Shown here in pieces: positions 1 to 12,892 of a DNA stretch of 64,000 nt; position 1 is the stretch's first letter, and every line of letters begins with the position of its first letter. The notes beneath the pieces are model-generated. The model searched no databases, had not been told where the DNA came from, and was given only the letters and a program-made list of their open reading frames with translations. The translations under genes and the position numbers were made by a program. Location: contig OZ020589.1 in NCBI GenBank assembly GCA_963971535.1, forward strand, positions 51,126,734 to 51,190,733. Reading direction: 5' to 3'. The stretch is from Notolepis coatsorum (taxonomy: Eukaryota; Chordata; Actinopteri; Aulopiformes; Paralepididae).

Positions 1-35
<35 letters not shown>

Positions 36-40
36 TGTCC
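1..40. repeat. (TC)n at exon 2 acceptor
   Basis: This is a pure TC tract broken only near its end. It serves as the polypyrimidine tract of the exon 2 acceptor and probably continues left of the window. Confidence 0.9.
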
Positions 41-42
41 AG

Positions 43-182
43 ACTGTTTGTCCTCGAAGGCAGAGGACAGGTTATTCAGGAAGTTGTTTAGAAGGTACAA
101 CCAGTTCATAAGACCAGTGGAGAATGTCTCTGATCCAGTCACTGTGGAGTTTGAGGTCTCCATCTCACAGTTGGTCAAAGTG
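43..182 (+). CDS. chrna6: chrna6 exon 2, N-terminal extracellular domain
   Basis: The acceptor CTGTCCAG ends at 42 and the donor GTGAGT starts at 183. The 140 bp exon enters in phase 1 (two bases complete a split codon) and leaves in phase 0, giving residues 1-46. It encodes the N-terminal helix and first beta strand of the ligand-binding domain, with a likely N-glycosylation sequon at Asn27 (NVS). The (TC)n run at the window edge supplies the polypyrimidine tract. An in-frame TTG at 48 is internal to the exon, not a start codon. Confidence 0.9.
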
Positions 183-188
183 GTGAGT

Positions 189-231
189 GACACGCACACA
201 CACGCACGCACACACACACACACACACACAA
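189..231. repeat. (CA)n just after exon 2 donor
   Basis: An imperfect (CA)n tract with ACGC variants starts within 10 bases of the exon 2 donor. Confidence 0.9.
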
Positions 232-495
232 AGATGAAGCTGGGCCAACACCTATCAGCCTAATGCTTATGACTCTACTCAATAAATTGCATCTGAAAGG
301 GTTTGGTCCCATCAATTTAGACTTTTTAGACATTTTTGTGGACCTATTTTGACAAATGATGCCCATAGTGTATTATGCACACACAGATACATTGTGCGGA
401 ATGGAAGATGATGAAGCCTGATGCCTTTTAGCATGGCTCCCAGGAAGCGCTGAGTGTAACCACCATGCAATCTCACTAAAAGCACCCACTCAGCC

Positions 496-694
<199 letters not shown>

Positions 695-819
695 ATATCT
701 ACATCTAACTCAGATCAAATGTACTGCCTGTACTATAGAGTGAAAATATATTCTGAGAACAATCAGTGACCAGTCAGTTCCTCATAGCTGTTGAACTGGT
801 CATGCTATATTGTGGTAGA

Positions 820-1150
820 TTGTACCAGTAGTAGATTGTACCAGTAGTAGATTGTAACCAGTAGTAGATCATACCAGTAGTAGATTGTACCAGTAGTAGA
901 TTGTGCCAGTAGTAGATTGTGCCAGTAGTAGATTGTACCAGTAGTAGTAGATTGTGCCAGTAGTAGATTGTGCCAGTAGTAGATTGTACCAGTAGTAGAT
1001 TGTGCCAGTAGTAGATTGTGCCAGTAGTAGATTGTGCCAGTAGTAGATTGTACCAGTAGTAGATTGTGCCAGTAGTAGATTGTGCCAGTAGTAGATTGTG
1101 CCAGTAGTAGATTGTGCCAGTAGTAGATTGTACCAGTAGTAGATTGTAAA
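820..1150. repeat. 16 bp minisatellite, about 20 copies
   Basis: The unit is ACCAGTAGTAGATTGT, with A/G variation giving GCCAGTAG in many copies. Because 16 is not a multiple of 3, the array stays open on the minus strand over a 48 bp, 16-residue cycle. Confidence 0.93.
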
Positions 1151-1320
1151 ACAGGACCATGTAACCTAGATCTATAGGCTACAGAGCATCTATTTCATGT
1201 TCATTGTGAAGATATGCTCACTTTTCCTTCATCACACAGACAAATCTTTTGCTGAAGTTGACAATTTTCAACTCAAATGAACGTCTCTTTGCCCCCATTC
1301 AAGCTTTGTGGTGTATTTCA

Positions 1321-1530
<210 letters not shown>

Positions 1531-1791
1531 GGACAGTGAAGATAGTGAAATAAAGAAGTCCCGGTCCACAGCGTGGCTTTCGCTCATTGAGGAAAAACTG
1601 GTCTGATAGGGTTGAACTTTGCCCATGTAGGCCAGTTGAACAACTCAGCAAGGTGAGACGGGTTCTCGGACAGTCCAGGTACGGGCGTGGCGGAGGGTAG
1701 TCAGGCGGGCAGGGGTCATACATGGAGTGGGTTCTCAGACAGGCGAGGGTAGTAGCCCACAGGAGGGATCTAGGTCCACTCCAAATCAAAC

Positions 1792-1920
1792 ACTAAAGCA
1801 TTACATCACACGCAGGAATGGGTTATGAGAATTAGACCATGCCTAGGGGTGGTCGTTAGGCCCCCCTAGGCATGGTCTAATTATCATAACCCACGACTGC
1901 ACGTGGTGTAATGGCTTTTA
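1792..1920. repeat. Long imperfect palindrome
   Basis: Two arms of about 55 bp (1792-1848 and 1860-1920) are inverted copies around a loop of about 11 bases. The inner parts match almost exactly (AGACCATGCCTAGG against CCTAGGCATGGTCT); the outer parts carry several mismatches around ATTACATCACACG and CACGTGGTGTAAT. It is probably a small foldback element. No target duplication was resolved. Confidence 0.75.
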
Positions 1921-2086
1921 TACAATGGCCAATGTCATCCAACCTTATTGCTATACAATAAACACACATTAATTGAAGATTTATTGACAAAACCATCTGC
2001 TGAATAAGTAGTTCCCAAAATAGAAAAAAAAAGACATTGCCTCCATGTGGAAGCAGCTCGGAAGTGCATCCAACTGTTCTCAGTAA

Positions 2087-3255
2087 GACATCCAACAAAC
2101 TAACACCTCCAACTGTCTCTCAACTAAGACATCCAACAAACTAACACATCCAACTGTCTTTCAACTAAGACATCCAACAAACTAACACCTCCAACTGTCT
2201 TTCAACTAAGACATCTAGGGATGCCCCGATCGATCGGCCACCGATCGTTATCGGCCGATAATCAGTATAAATATGCGATCGGGGAATTCCGATAATTAGT
2301 CATATTCGCAGATCGCGGAAACTGATCAAGTGGATATCTCACTCGCTTGTCTCAGACGCACAGGACCTGCAAACTGCTCCTCCTCCCTAGCCCCGCCCGT
2401 ACCCGTGTAGAGTTTGTAAACACAGAGGCGGACCTCCTCTGCTGAGTCTAGATAGTGCATTCGACCTGAGCTAACGTTAGCTACCTAGCTATCGTTACTG
2501 TTTAAACAAAATTACCCAGTCAACTATTCACTTTTAGTAGGCATTGTCTAACGGTATTTAGCCGGCTAGCTACTGATAGCTCCGGATATCAACAAATGCC
2601 CCAGGAAGTCTAGTAGCCCATGTTGATATCTCCGTTAGCTTGCGTTAGCTTGCGTTAGCTGACGTTAGTTCACGGTTCAAAACGAAATGTCCGATTGAAC
2701 TAAATAGTTGTCTTAACGTCATCTAGCCGGCTAGCAGTAGCTACAGATAGCTCCTGATATCAATGTCTTATAACATTGATTGAATGCGTATTCGAGCTGA
2801 GGGCTTGCTGAATGTGAAATGACCAAAGCATAACGTTACCAATAGGGTCCCGCTGCAGCGCCGGAGAATCCTTTTTGGAGCTAGGGCTAGTAGAGTACAC
2901 ACAGACAGTGGAGCTGTTTGCAGATAGCGAGCATTTTGACTTGTTGCGTGGTGGCGATGTCTCGCAGATAATACAAGTACAAGTCTAATTATATAATATA
3001 TATATTTTATAAAAAAAAAAAAAAAATTATATAAAATAAGTTTTTAATCAAAAACGATCGGTATCGGATCGGTATCGGCCGATATGGCTCACGACGATCG
3101 GTGATCGGTATCGGTGGCAAAAAACGTGATCGGGGCATCCCTAAAGACATCCAACAAACTAACACCTCCAACTGTTTTTCAACTAAGACATCCAACAAAC
3201 TAACACATCCAACTGTCTTTCAACTAAGACATCCAACAAACTAACAGATCCAACT
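2087..3255. repeat. AAGACATCCAACAAACTAACA tandem repeat, split by a hAT insertion
   Basis: Units of about 40 bp containing CATCCAACAAACTAACA followed by TCCAACTGTCTTTCAACT occur at 2087-2215 and resume at 3144-3255. The interruption is the hAT element at 2216-3143. Confidence 0.85.
2216..3143. mobile_element. Non-autonomous hAT element A (928 bp)
   Basis: Terminal inverted repeats TAGGGATGCCCCGATC and GATCGGGGCATCCCTA are flanked by a perfect 8 bp target duplication AAGACATC (2208-2215 and 3144-3151), the length hAT transposases produce. Subterminal GATCGGTATCGG-type motifs are repeated near the ends. No transposase frame is present, so it would depend on enzyme from elsewhere. Confidence 0.9.
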
Positions 3256-3352
3256 TATTTTTTTACCTACTTTCTATAGAACTTCATTCGTAGATGCTTC
3301 TATAGAAAGTACTGTTTTAAGTGAGCGTGGATTATTGAATTGATTGATTGAT

Positions 3353-3590
3353 TGATTGCTAATTTTATTACTGTCCGCCTTGCTTCCAACTGGTTAAGCT
3401 TGGCGACTCTTTCGAAGTCGCTCTCTTTCGAAGTTGGTTAAGGTTAGAGTTTGGAATCAGGGCTGGTGGTCTATCGCCCTGCTCTAAAGACAAACTCTAA
3501 CCTTAACCAACTTCGAAAGAGAGTGACTTCGAAAGAGTCGCCAAGCTTAACCAGTGGAAACAAGGCGGACAGTAATACAATTTGCAATCA
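3353..3590. repeat. 238 bp hairpin (MITE-like)
   Basis: Arms of about 100 bp pair with few mismatches around a loop near 3455-3487. The left arm begins TGATTGCTAATTTTATTACT and the right arm ends AGTAATACAATTTGCAATCA. Each arm contains two copies of the CTTTCGAAGT or ACTTCGAAAG motif. A related half-site containing ACTGTCCGCC lies at about 4938-4990. Confidence 0.8.
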
Positions 3591-4668
3591 AGTTCAAGTT
3601 CAAGTTCTTTAATAGTTGTCATACAGAAGTACAGAATACTTTCATACAAAATGCTTCTTACTGTTACGCTCCAGAGACTGTGCTAGACAAGATAGTATCA
3701 AATAACATAATAACATAATATAGCATGAATTTAGAAGAAGAAAATGAGGTCACAGTGTTCAGTATAGACATATGTACAATGTTCTGAGTTACCATATAAT
3801 ATACAATACACAATACTATGCAGTGTACTAATGTACAGTACTATCTAGTGCAAAGCAGAAATGGGATGAGGTACAATTTTAGGTACAATTTACAGTAAGG
3901 TGTACGAGTTGTAGTGCAATCCTTCATCCATAAATATAAAGTGTGGGGAGTGGGTGCTACAGTGTGTTTGTTTAAAGTGGGTGTGTGCTATAAGTGTGTG
4001 GAGTGGGTGCTACAGTGTGTTTGTTTAAAGTGAGTGTGTGCGTGTGGATGTGTGTGCTATGTGCGTTTGGTGGTTGTTGTTGTGTAGTGTTCATTCATTG
4101 TTCGTTTAGCAGCCTGATGGCCTGGGGATAGAAGCTTCTTCTGAGTCTTTCTGTGCTCGCCTTGAGACTCCTGTATCGCTTGCCTGACCGCAGCAGTTCA
4201 AAGAGGCAGTTGTTCGGGTGACTGGAGTCTTTAATGATTCTCTTAGCCTTGCCCTTGCAACGCTTGTAGTAAATGTTCTGGAGGGTGGGGAGCCCCCCTC
4301 CAATTGTGCGTTCGGCTGAACGTGTCACTCTTTGTAGTCTGCTTTGGTCTTGTGCAGTGCTATTCCCAAACCAGGAGGTGATGTTGCCGGTCAAGATGCT
4401 CTCTATTGTACATGAGTAGAAGTTCTTAAGGATCTTCTGGCTGACTTGGAACTTCCTTAGGCGCCTGAGGAAGTAGAGGCGTTGTCGTGCCTTCTTCACA
4501 ACACTGTTAATGTGTGTGGTCCATGTCAAGTCCTCGGATATGTAGGCTCCGAGGTACTTAAAGCTGTTGACTCTCTCAACCGGTGCCCCGTCGATGCTGA
4601 GGGGGCTGTAGTCCTTGACCCCCGACCTCCTGAAGTCCACAATCATCTCCTTTGTTTTGCTGACGTTC
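3591..4668 (-). pseudogene. CR1/Rex1-like LINE, 3' reverse-transcriptase fragment
   Basis: The minus strand encodes 192 residues (4095-4673) of the C-terminal part of a non-LTR reverse transcriptase: [42 protein letters not shown], ending FYPQAIRLLNEQ. The catalytic FADD motif and everything upstream are missing, so the copy is strongly 5' truncated. A 3' UTR runs to about 3600 and resembles that of the copy at 57240-58718. Placement among CR1, Rex1 and L2 is not settled. Confidence 0.85.
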
Positions 4669-4753
4669 AGCAATCAATCAATCAATTCAATAATCCACGC
4701 TCGCTTAAAACAGCGCACCTCCCAGCTGCTTCTATAGAAAGTAGGTAAAAAAA

Positions 4754-5276
4754 TGTATAATACATTTGCAATTAATCAATCAATCAATCAATTCGCGCAA
4801 TTTTTATTTTGTTCCACAATGACTCATGACCCACTAATTACATAATCCAACATTGTGTAAGAAACACATTCGCCGTGACAGAATCGTTTTTCATTTAGTC
4901 TTTATGACCCTATCAACATATCCTTTTGTAACGTTTACTGTCCGCCATCTTGCTTTCACTTCTAAAAACTTGCATGGCGGATTGATAGTAATTCGGTTGT
5001 GGGCGGGTCCTGGGACCAAGAGCGTGGGGTTATGACAAATACCCACGTGTAACTTGACTGTTTCAGAATCGAGAAATGTGCATGTATAAAGCGTGTTAAT
5101 TCATGTTCTCTTAACTCACATCCACCATGGATTTTCCGATCAAGGTTCTCCAACTTCGCCCCTTTTCTCCCTCTCCTATCAGCCCAGTAATGAGCCGCAG
5201 CCCCTCTCCGTGAATTAGACACAGGTGTCATTACTCTCACACACACACACACGCACACACGCACACGCGCGCGCGC

Positions 5277-5312
<36 letters not shown>

Positions 5313-5984
5313 TCTCTGTGTTATTTATGTGCGATGCTTGAACCATATATCAGAGTGTAGCTGAAGAGAGGTCATGAGTCAGGCAGGGAGATAGAAGGGA
5401 ATTGGGGTCTTGGACCTCACCATTTATTATTAACTGACTGTCAGACAACCTGGGCTGTCAATCAACTCTCTAGATGTACACATGGAGGATATACTGTAGA
5501 GCTGTTTCAATGGAGTCGCGTTGCTGTGGAACATGATGTTAAAACCACCCTTAATATAATTTTCCTATTTTATGTGTGAAAATGTCTGTAGTTCAGAGGA
5601 TACTGTACATTCCATTTCTGTTTCAATATTTTTTTTTTGCCTGTGATAATTGAAGTTGAATTCCATTGCTGTGTTCTAATATGGGAGGTATTTGGTTTGT
5701 GTTTGTTGTAATGGCTCAATCAGTGATTTTCTTTTACCATATAATTGTGGCATATACAGTATTCACATACAGTAGAATAGATACTTGAAGAGTTTGATCT
5801 GTAGATGGAGAAACATTACAAACATTTTAAAGCCACAATATAGCAAATACCAAAAAAAAACATGTCAAATTTATTTTGTTTGTGTTTTCATCACTGATTG
5901 GGCCTTTAACTGGAGCCCAGATTTTACAGTAAATGCATACAAATTTGCAGTCAATATTCAAAACTGAATAAACCCATTATGCGA
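4754..5984. other. Mostly unassigned intron sequence with a (CA)n tract
   Basis: No exon or complete element was recognised. An (AATC)n run lies near 4775-4795 and an isolated ACTGTCCGCC half-site near 4938. A (CA)n tract with a GCGCGC core occupies about 5238-5310. Confidence 0.6.
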
Positions 5985-6243
<259 letters not shown>

Positions 6244-6298
6244 AAAACACACATATACTTAGCTTCTGTCCAACATAAGATCTGTTCCTTCTCTGCAG

Positions 6299-6343
6299 GA
6301 TGAAGTAAATCAAATCATGGAGACTAATCTATGGCTCAGACAT
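6299..6343 (+). CDS. chrna6: chrna6 exon 3, 45 bp microexon
   Basis: The exon encodes 15 residues, [15 protein letters not shown], phase 0 to phase 0. The acceptor TTCTCTGCAG ends at 6298 and the donor GTAAGT starts at 6344. A 45 bp exon here is the conserved size in heteromeric neuronal nicotinic subunits. It is trapped between a 250 bp (CA)n array upstream and a (CT)n plus (CA)n block that begins 10 bases after the donor. Confidence 0.93.
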
Positions 6344-6349
6344 GTAAGT

Positions 6350-6352
<3 letters not shown>

Positions 6353-6424
<72 letters not shown>

Positions 6425-6428
6425 TTCT

Positions 6429-6477
<49 letters not shown>

Positions 6478-6494
6478 GCACGCACACACACACA

Positions 6495-6542
<48 letters not shown>

Positions 6543-6546
6543 CACA
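6353..6546. repeat. (CT)n-(CA)n compound after exon 3 donor
   Basis: About 75 bp of CT repeat starts 10 bases after the exon 3 donor and continues into about 117 bp of CA repeat. Confidence 0.96.
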
Positions 6547-6590
6547 GATGTATGACTACACCCAGGTCCTAATCAATGGTAGTCTGATGG

Positions 6591-6690
6591 CCAGTCACGC
6601 TCTGACTCTCCGCCCTGCATCAGATCTATAGCCACACAGACTGAACTCTGACCATCCGCCCTGCATCAGATCTATAGCCACACACACTGA
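6591..6690. repeat. 46 bp tandem duplication
   Basis: Two adjacent copies share CCGCCCTGCATCAGATCTAT and AGCCACACA, separated by about 46 bp. This is a recent local duplication downstream of exon 3. Confidence 0.75.
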
Positions 6691-6847
6691 CCTCTTGACC
6701 CTGGGCAGCTGCCTACATGCTCTCCAACAGGACGACTCCATCTTCTTAATTAGCGTCCTCTTGACCCCGTTTTACATATTATTTTCTTTATACCCCCTCT
6801 CTCCCAAATGAGAGAAGAAAACACCTACAGTAAGTGAAATTGAGACC

Positions 6848-7110
6848 AGTAGCCGAAAAGGTCACTGGTTCAATCCCAGGCACCGGAGAGTGTATTCCAG
6901 TCGTGAGCTGGTGACCGAAGGGTGACTGGTATTACATCTATGGTGCCCACCATCTCTACCTAAGTGCCCCTTGAGCAAGGCATGAACCCCCACAACAACT
7001 CCAGGGGGCATCGCACTGCACTGCGTGTGTGACCGCGTGCACGCGTGTGTGTTATGCAAAAAGACACATTCCAAATGCCTTGTGTACATTGACAATGAAG
7101 TAAATCTTAA
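6848..7110 (+). mobile_element. tRNA-derived fish SINE
   Basis: A pol III B-box-like GGTTCAATCCC near 6868 is followed by the fish SINE body with GTGCCCCTTGAGCAAGGCA. The 3' end reads ACATTCCAAATGCCTTGTGT with an A-rich tail. It resembles the V-SINE group, but I cannot name the family with certainty. Confidence 0.75.
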
Positions 7111-7471
7111 TTGACATGGTTGAAATTGACGAGATTATAATGACATAGTGTGCAGGTCAGTGACAATCGCCTCTCATGATTGACGTCGGCTGTGCGTCAA
7201 AAGCGTCCGCTTGAAGGTCAGAACGGATGTTGGAAAAGGTGGAAAAGGCTGAAGCGGACCATTCGAAAGCACGGGGAAGGGCTCGTCTGGCCGATCATGC
7301 CGTCGGTGCGCCGTCTGATTCAGCGGGCCATCATTTCACAAGGCATCGGTGATGCTGATAAACACTGTGGTCACCGTGGGGTTTACGTTCAGAGGGGCTT
7401 TTGTGTGGATATGAAAATGTCATGGAGCTGAATGTATGACACCACAGCAGTGTATTTGGCAGGTTCTACAT
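7111..7471. other. No recognised feature
   Basis: Unique-looking intron sequence with no exon, repeat or element end recognised. Confidence 0.5.
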
Positions 7472-7667
7472 TTAACCCATTAGAACCCACACCCATTTCT
7501 ACTTCAAGGAAAATTATGAGGGGCATAAGACTGACTAAATAGACTACAAAGAAAACATTTCTGAATTTATTTTCAAAATTGCGCCCCCTAATGGCAAAGA
7601 TCTGAAAAGTTACATATATGTCACATTGGGCGTTAAGCATTAAACTTATTCCTAATTCCCATGTAGT

Positions 7668-7770
7668 GCACTACATGGTACTACATGGTACTACAGGGTA
7701 CTACAGGATACTACATGGTACTACATGGCACTACAAGGTACTACAGGGTACTACATGGCACTACATGGAT
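7668..7770. repeat. TACTACATGG minisatellite, left block
   Basis: Ten-base units CTACATGGTA and CTACAGGGTA alternate. The array is cut off by a truncated hAT copy and resumes at 8186. Confidence 0.93.
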
Positions 7771-7778
7771 TACACTGT

Positions 7779-8184
7779 GTGCAATACTCCAATTCAGCCA
7801 TTCGCAATTCAGCCGTTGGGTGGGGGGCGCTGTTGAGTGGTCCTGTGACCGGACCTGAAAGCGCCCCTACTCTGCGGCTCTGCAGCTGCATATGCTTCTC
7901 GCAAAATCCAGCATCCAGCCCCGCTGTTGGCAATGGGAGCAGCACGGAGTCTCGACTCGGGACTTATTTTATTTGGAATATAATGACTGTATACACAAAA
8001 GTAGCCTAGTTTTAAGTTAAAATATTATAAATCTACATGCCTTGAGGATGTCATTCTTTATATAGCCTGCCTATCAGGCAAAAAAAAATATTCTAACGGA
8101 AACACTGATACCGTGATATATACCGTTACCGTCTATGCTTCAAATTATACCGTGATATAAATTTTAGACCATACCGTCCACCCC
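7779..8184. mobile_element. Truncated hAT element (right half of family D)
   Basis: Nearly identical to the right 407 bp of the complete element at 20455-21324, ending in the inverted repeat ATACCGTCCACCCCTA. The left half is missing. The break falls just after the left arm of the family's internal 40 bp palindrome. Confidence 0.9.
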
Positions 8185-8185
8185 T

Positions 8186-8698
8186 ACTACATGGCACTAC
8201 ATGGCACTACATGGTACTACATGGCACTACAGGGTACTACATGGTACTACATGGTACTACATGGCACTACAGGGTACTACATGGCACTACGGGGTATTAC
8301 ATGGTACTACATGGCACTACAGGGTACTACTACATGGCACTACAGGGTATTACATGGTACTACATGGCACTACAGGGTACTACATGGTACTACATGTCAC
8401 TACCGGGTACTACATGGCACTACAGGATACTACATGGTACTACATGGTACTACAGGGTACTACATGGCACTACATGGCACTACAGGGTACTACATGGTAC
8501 TACATGGCACTACAGGGTACTACATGGTACTACATGGCACTACAGGGTACTACATGGCACTACAGGGTACTACATGGTACTACATGGCACTACAGGGTAC
8601 TACATGGCACTACAGGGTACTACATGGTACTACATGGCACTACAGGGTACTACATGGCACTACAGGGTACTACTACATGGCACTACAGGGTACTACAT
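8186..8698. repeat. TACTACATGG minisatellite, right block
   Basis: About 50 ten-base units are arranged mostly as 20 bp pairs (CTACATGGCACTACAGGGTA). All three forward frames stay open, giving HGTTWYY-type repeat peptides that are not genes. Confidence 0.95.
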
Positions 8699-9297
8699 TG
8701 AAATATGACTGATATTTGTTTTAATGTGCTTTGAACAATTGAACAATATAAAATATATTAACTAAATATCATTGAATCAGACAAATTAACTGTGCAGATC
8801 ATAATAATTGTTTGCATTGTGACATATGTGTCACAGCGAATTTTCATGAACATTTTAAGTTGATATGCCCGGTGTGAAATATGTGTCACAGCGATTTTTA
8901 TCAATTGTTTTCTTTATCATTTTATTCAAGAAATGTGTTCACAATAGGTTATATATCATAAAGCCCATGTTATGTAAGCATTATAATTCTTAAATGGGCA
9001 AATCTTACCTTTTAGCAACAAAAATCTAGCTTTTGAATCTTAGCTACTTCTGTCATTTAGTCACCACCATCAGTCATCATTGTGGAAAGGTGGTTTATGG
9101 GAGCACAACATCACATGATCTGTCACATGACCCCACCAGGATGTTCCACTGGTGTCCCTTTGGGACTTCATGAGGTAAAATCAAGAAAAAAGCTTTATAT
9201 GGCCATTTCCAGGACATGTAAAGTACGTGTGACACCTGTGTCACGGTGGGTCCTAATGGGTTAAAAGCTGACGTATGATTCCGGGATTTGCCCCTAC

Positions 9298-9360
9298 CCA
9301 CACGTCCACACACACACACAAATACACCCACACGTATACACGCGCACAGACACACGCGCA

Positions 9361-9418
<58 letters not shown>

Positions 9419-9465
9419 GTACACACACACACACACACACACAGCACGTACACACACACACACAC

Positions 9466-9556
<91 letters not shown>
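9298..9556. repeat. Compound (CA)n array
   Basis: About 260 bp of CA repeat with CGCG and GCACGTA interruptions. Confidence 0.95.
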
Positions 9557-9560
<4 letters not shown>

Positions 9561-9673
9561 TATATCACCGCCATTTTCTTTCCTTCTATCTCCCTCTCCA
9601 TCCATCTCTTTTTGGCAAAGTTAGCTGCCAAAGATTTCAAACATACCGGTACTCCTCGTTCTCTCTGTTTTCA

Positions 9674-10791
<1,118 letters not shown>

Positions 10792-10853
<62 letters not shown>

Positions 10854-10888
10854 GACACATGGACACATGGACACATGCACACAAATAC

Positions 10889-10947
<59 letters not shown>
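10792..10947. repeat. (CA)n arrays flanking an ATGGACAC repeat
   Basis: Two CA arrays (10792-10850 and 10893-10947) sandwich three or four copies of ATGGACAC, ending about 50 bp before exon 4. Confidence 0.94.
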
Positions 10948-10949
<2 letters not shown>

Positions 10950-10999
10950 ATCCTGGGAGGGTTTCGCAGTGTCTGTGGTTTGTCTGCCCTCTATTTCAG

Positions 11000-11109
11000 A
11001 TCTGGAATGACTACAAGCTGCGCTGGATGCCGGTGGAGTTTGATGGTATTGAGTTCATCAGAGTTCCTTCCAATAAAATCTGGAGGCCTGACATCGTGCT
11101 CTACAATAA
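11000..11109 (+). CDS. chrna6: chrna6 exon 4, ligand-binding domain loop A
   Basis: This 110 bp exon, the family's usual size, encodes residues 62-97 and the first two bases of Asn98. It starts IWNDYKLRW and ends [11 protein letters not shown]. Tyr96 is the loop A tyrosine of the agonist site. The acceptor CTATTTCAG ends at 10999 and the donor GTAAGC starts at 11110. The next exon supplies the third base of the Asn codon. A (CA)n array ends about 50 bp upstream and an (ATC)n array starts about 20 bp downstream. Confidence 0.93.
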
Positions 11110-11127
11110 GTAAGCCTATACTGTTTT

Positions 11128-11189
<62 letters not shown>

Positions 11190-11214
11190 TGTCATCATTG
11201 TCATCATCATCATC
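11128..11214. repeat. (ATC)n trinucleotide array
   Basis: About 28 ATC units with two GTC variants lie 18 bases after the exon 4 donor. Confidence 0.95.
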
Positions 11215-11669
11215 ACCCCAACCACCCTCAAAAGGAAATTATGTTAATATCCCTTATGGTCCCTTACTGCCCAATAGTGTGCAGTCATGTATAGAATGAG
11301 GAAATGTGATGCGCTGTACTACTAAGAGACATCTCTGAGGACAATGTGACCATTGTCAATTCTGCTTTTCATCTCAATTAATTTAATGCTGTCCTCATTT
11401 TCTCCGCATGCTGTGACTCGTGACGTGAGTCAAAGGCAATTATATGCATTTCATATTTCACAATGGAGATGGTAATTCACTGTCATGTTAACCCTAATGC
11501 TCTCTTTCTTTTCCTCTACGACCCGCCTATTTATTTCCAACCCTCTCCTCCCTCCTCATTTTCTAATTTTCTTTATCTTTCTCTCCCTTTGTCTATGGTG
11601 CCTAACTCACTTTAACTATTGCTTCTTACTAAATCCCCATTCCGCTTTATCCCATACCATACACGCCAT
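11215..11669. other. Unassigned intron sequence
   Basis: Pyrimidine-rich stretches occur near 11500-11600. No exon or element was recognised. Confidence 0.5.
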
Positions 11670-11792
<123 letters not shown>

Positions 11793-11803
11793 TGCGAACA
11801 TAG

Positions 11804-12011
11804 TGCCGTAGGTGATTTTCTGGTGGAGGATAAGACCAAAGCTCTTCTGAAGTTTGATGGCACCATCACCTGGGTTCCCCCAGCCATCTTCAAGTCCTCC
11901 TGCCCCATGGACATCACCTACTTCCCCTTCGACTACCAGAACTGCTCCATGAAGTTTGGTTCTTGGACCTACGACAAGGCCAAGATAGACCTGGTACTTA
12001 TTGGGTCAAAG
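11804..12011 (+). CDS. chrna6: chrna6 exon 5a, Cys loop and loop B
   Basis: The exon encodes residues 99-167, from [17 protein letters not shown] to IDLVLIGSK. Cys131 and Cys145 form the 13-residue Cys loop, with the FPFD signature inside it. Trp152 is the loop B tryptophan of the agonist pocket, and Asn144 is a potential glycosylation site. The donor GTCAGT starts at 12012 in phase 0; in the usual layout of this subfamily the exon would continue. The acceptor is odd: the 120 bases before ATAG are almost pure (CA)n with no polypyrimidine tract. Confidence 0.9.
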
Positions 12012-12659
12012 GTCAGTTATTGTGTAAAGTATGGCATAGCTTTCTCTGGTCACCTGTACATCTCTTCCAGCATGTTCCTTCAACAATGCTATAGAACGTA
12101 CTGTATAGCCAATACGTTCTAAGTATTGTAGCATAAAAACAGCACCTTTAAAAGATCAATTGTCTGCGCTTTTGGTTTGACTTACAGTAATTCACCCTCC
12201 AGATCCACAGTGTCTGGTTCAGTTAGCAAATATATTACAACGAAGAAATGTAAAACCTGAAAATATTTATAGTAACACAAGCAAACAATAATTATATTAG
12301 ATTGTGGGAAAAAACAGCCCCCGGTGGGCGTGGCCTGAATGCGCTGCATGACGAATAGGAGACACGCGCCGTCATTGAGCTGAACAACGTACGAGTAGGA
12401 ATCAACAACAACAACAACAACAACCGTTGGAAATACTTCAGATTTTGATTAACTTGTGGAACCTTGAGACAGTTTTATGCAAGCTATGTAAACTACAGTT
12501 GAGCTGGCCTACCTTTTTTGGGAGTTCTAGCATCAAGAATGTACAGTAAGTAGCCAACTTTCTGTTTTAGCACTTAATGTAAATCATCCCTCATGTTTAT
12601 CACACATTGTTCGGAGGCATGTTGCTGTGTATTAATGTCCGTTCTATATGCCGTAAACT
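12012..12659. other. Unassigned start of the extra chrna6 intron
   Basis: Contains an (AAC)n run near 12405-12422 and no recognised exon or element. Confidence 0.5.
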
Positions 12660-12892
12660 ATCATTAATTTGAGCTCCGAGAGACAGCCCCTTCTCAATCT
12701 AGCACCAATTCCACATCACATTGGGGTTTTTGATAATCCTGCAGGCTTTGCTGACACACCAGCTGTTATAATCTGTATATGTCCTGGAGGGAGGGAAGCT
12801 CACATCCACTGTTGCTGTGGGCTGTTCATATGACCCTCTAGTCATTTGCGATTGAGGGCAGAGCAGTTTCCATAAGAGGTGGTGATGCGAAC

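Larger units (their letters stand above)
3257..4753. mobile_element. Composite inverted-repeat unit enclosing a hairpin and a LINE end
   Basis: A left arm (3258-3353) and right arm (4668-4753) are imperfect inverted copies sharing ACCTACTTTCTATAGAA and GAGCGTGGATTATTGAATTG, ending in (GATT)n against (AATC)n. Between them lie a 238 bp hairpin (3353-3590) and a minus-strand LINE 3' fragment. The arms could be a foldback element that captured the LINE, or flanks of a local inverted duplication. Confidence 0.6.
7476..9260. mobile_element. piggyBac-like non-autonomous element with TTAA flanks
   Basis: TTAA tetranucleotides at 7472-7475 and 9261-9264 border inverted ends CCCATTAGAACCCA and TGGGTCCTAATGGG (13 of 14 matching). 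TTAA duplication and CCC starts are piggyBac traits. GTGACA/TGTCAC motifs recur inside both ends. The interior holds a 10/20 bp minisatellite and a truncated hAT element, and no transposase frame. Confidence 0.65.

Noticed and set aside
48..263. Open frame starting at the TTG at 48 as a complete small protein
   Set aside because: It is chrna6 exon 2 read through its donor into the intron (CA)n; the true exon ends at 182.
8191..8712. Three overlapping frames of about 170 residues
   Set aside because: They are translations of the ten-base TACTACATGG minisatellite, open in all three frames because the motif lacks stops.
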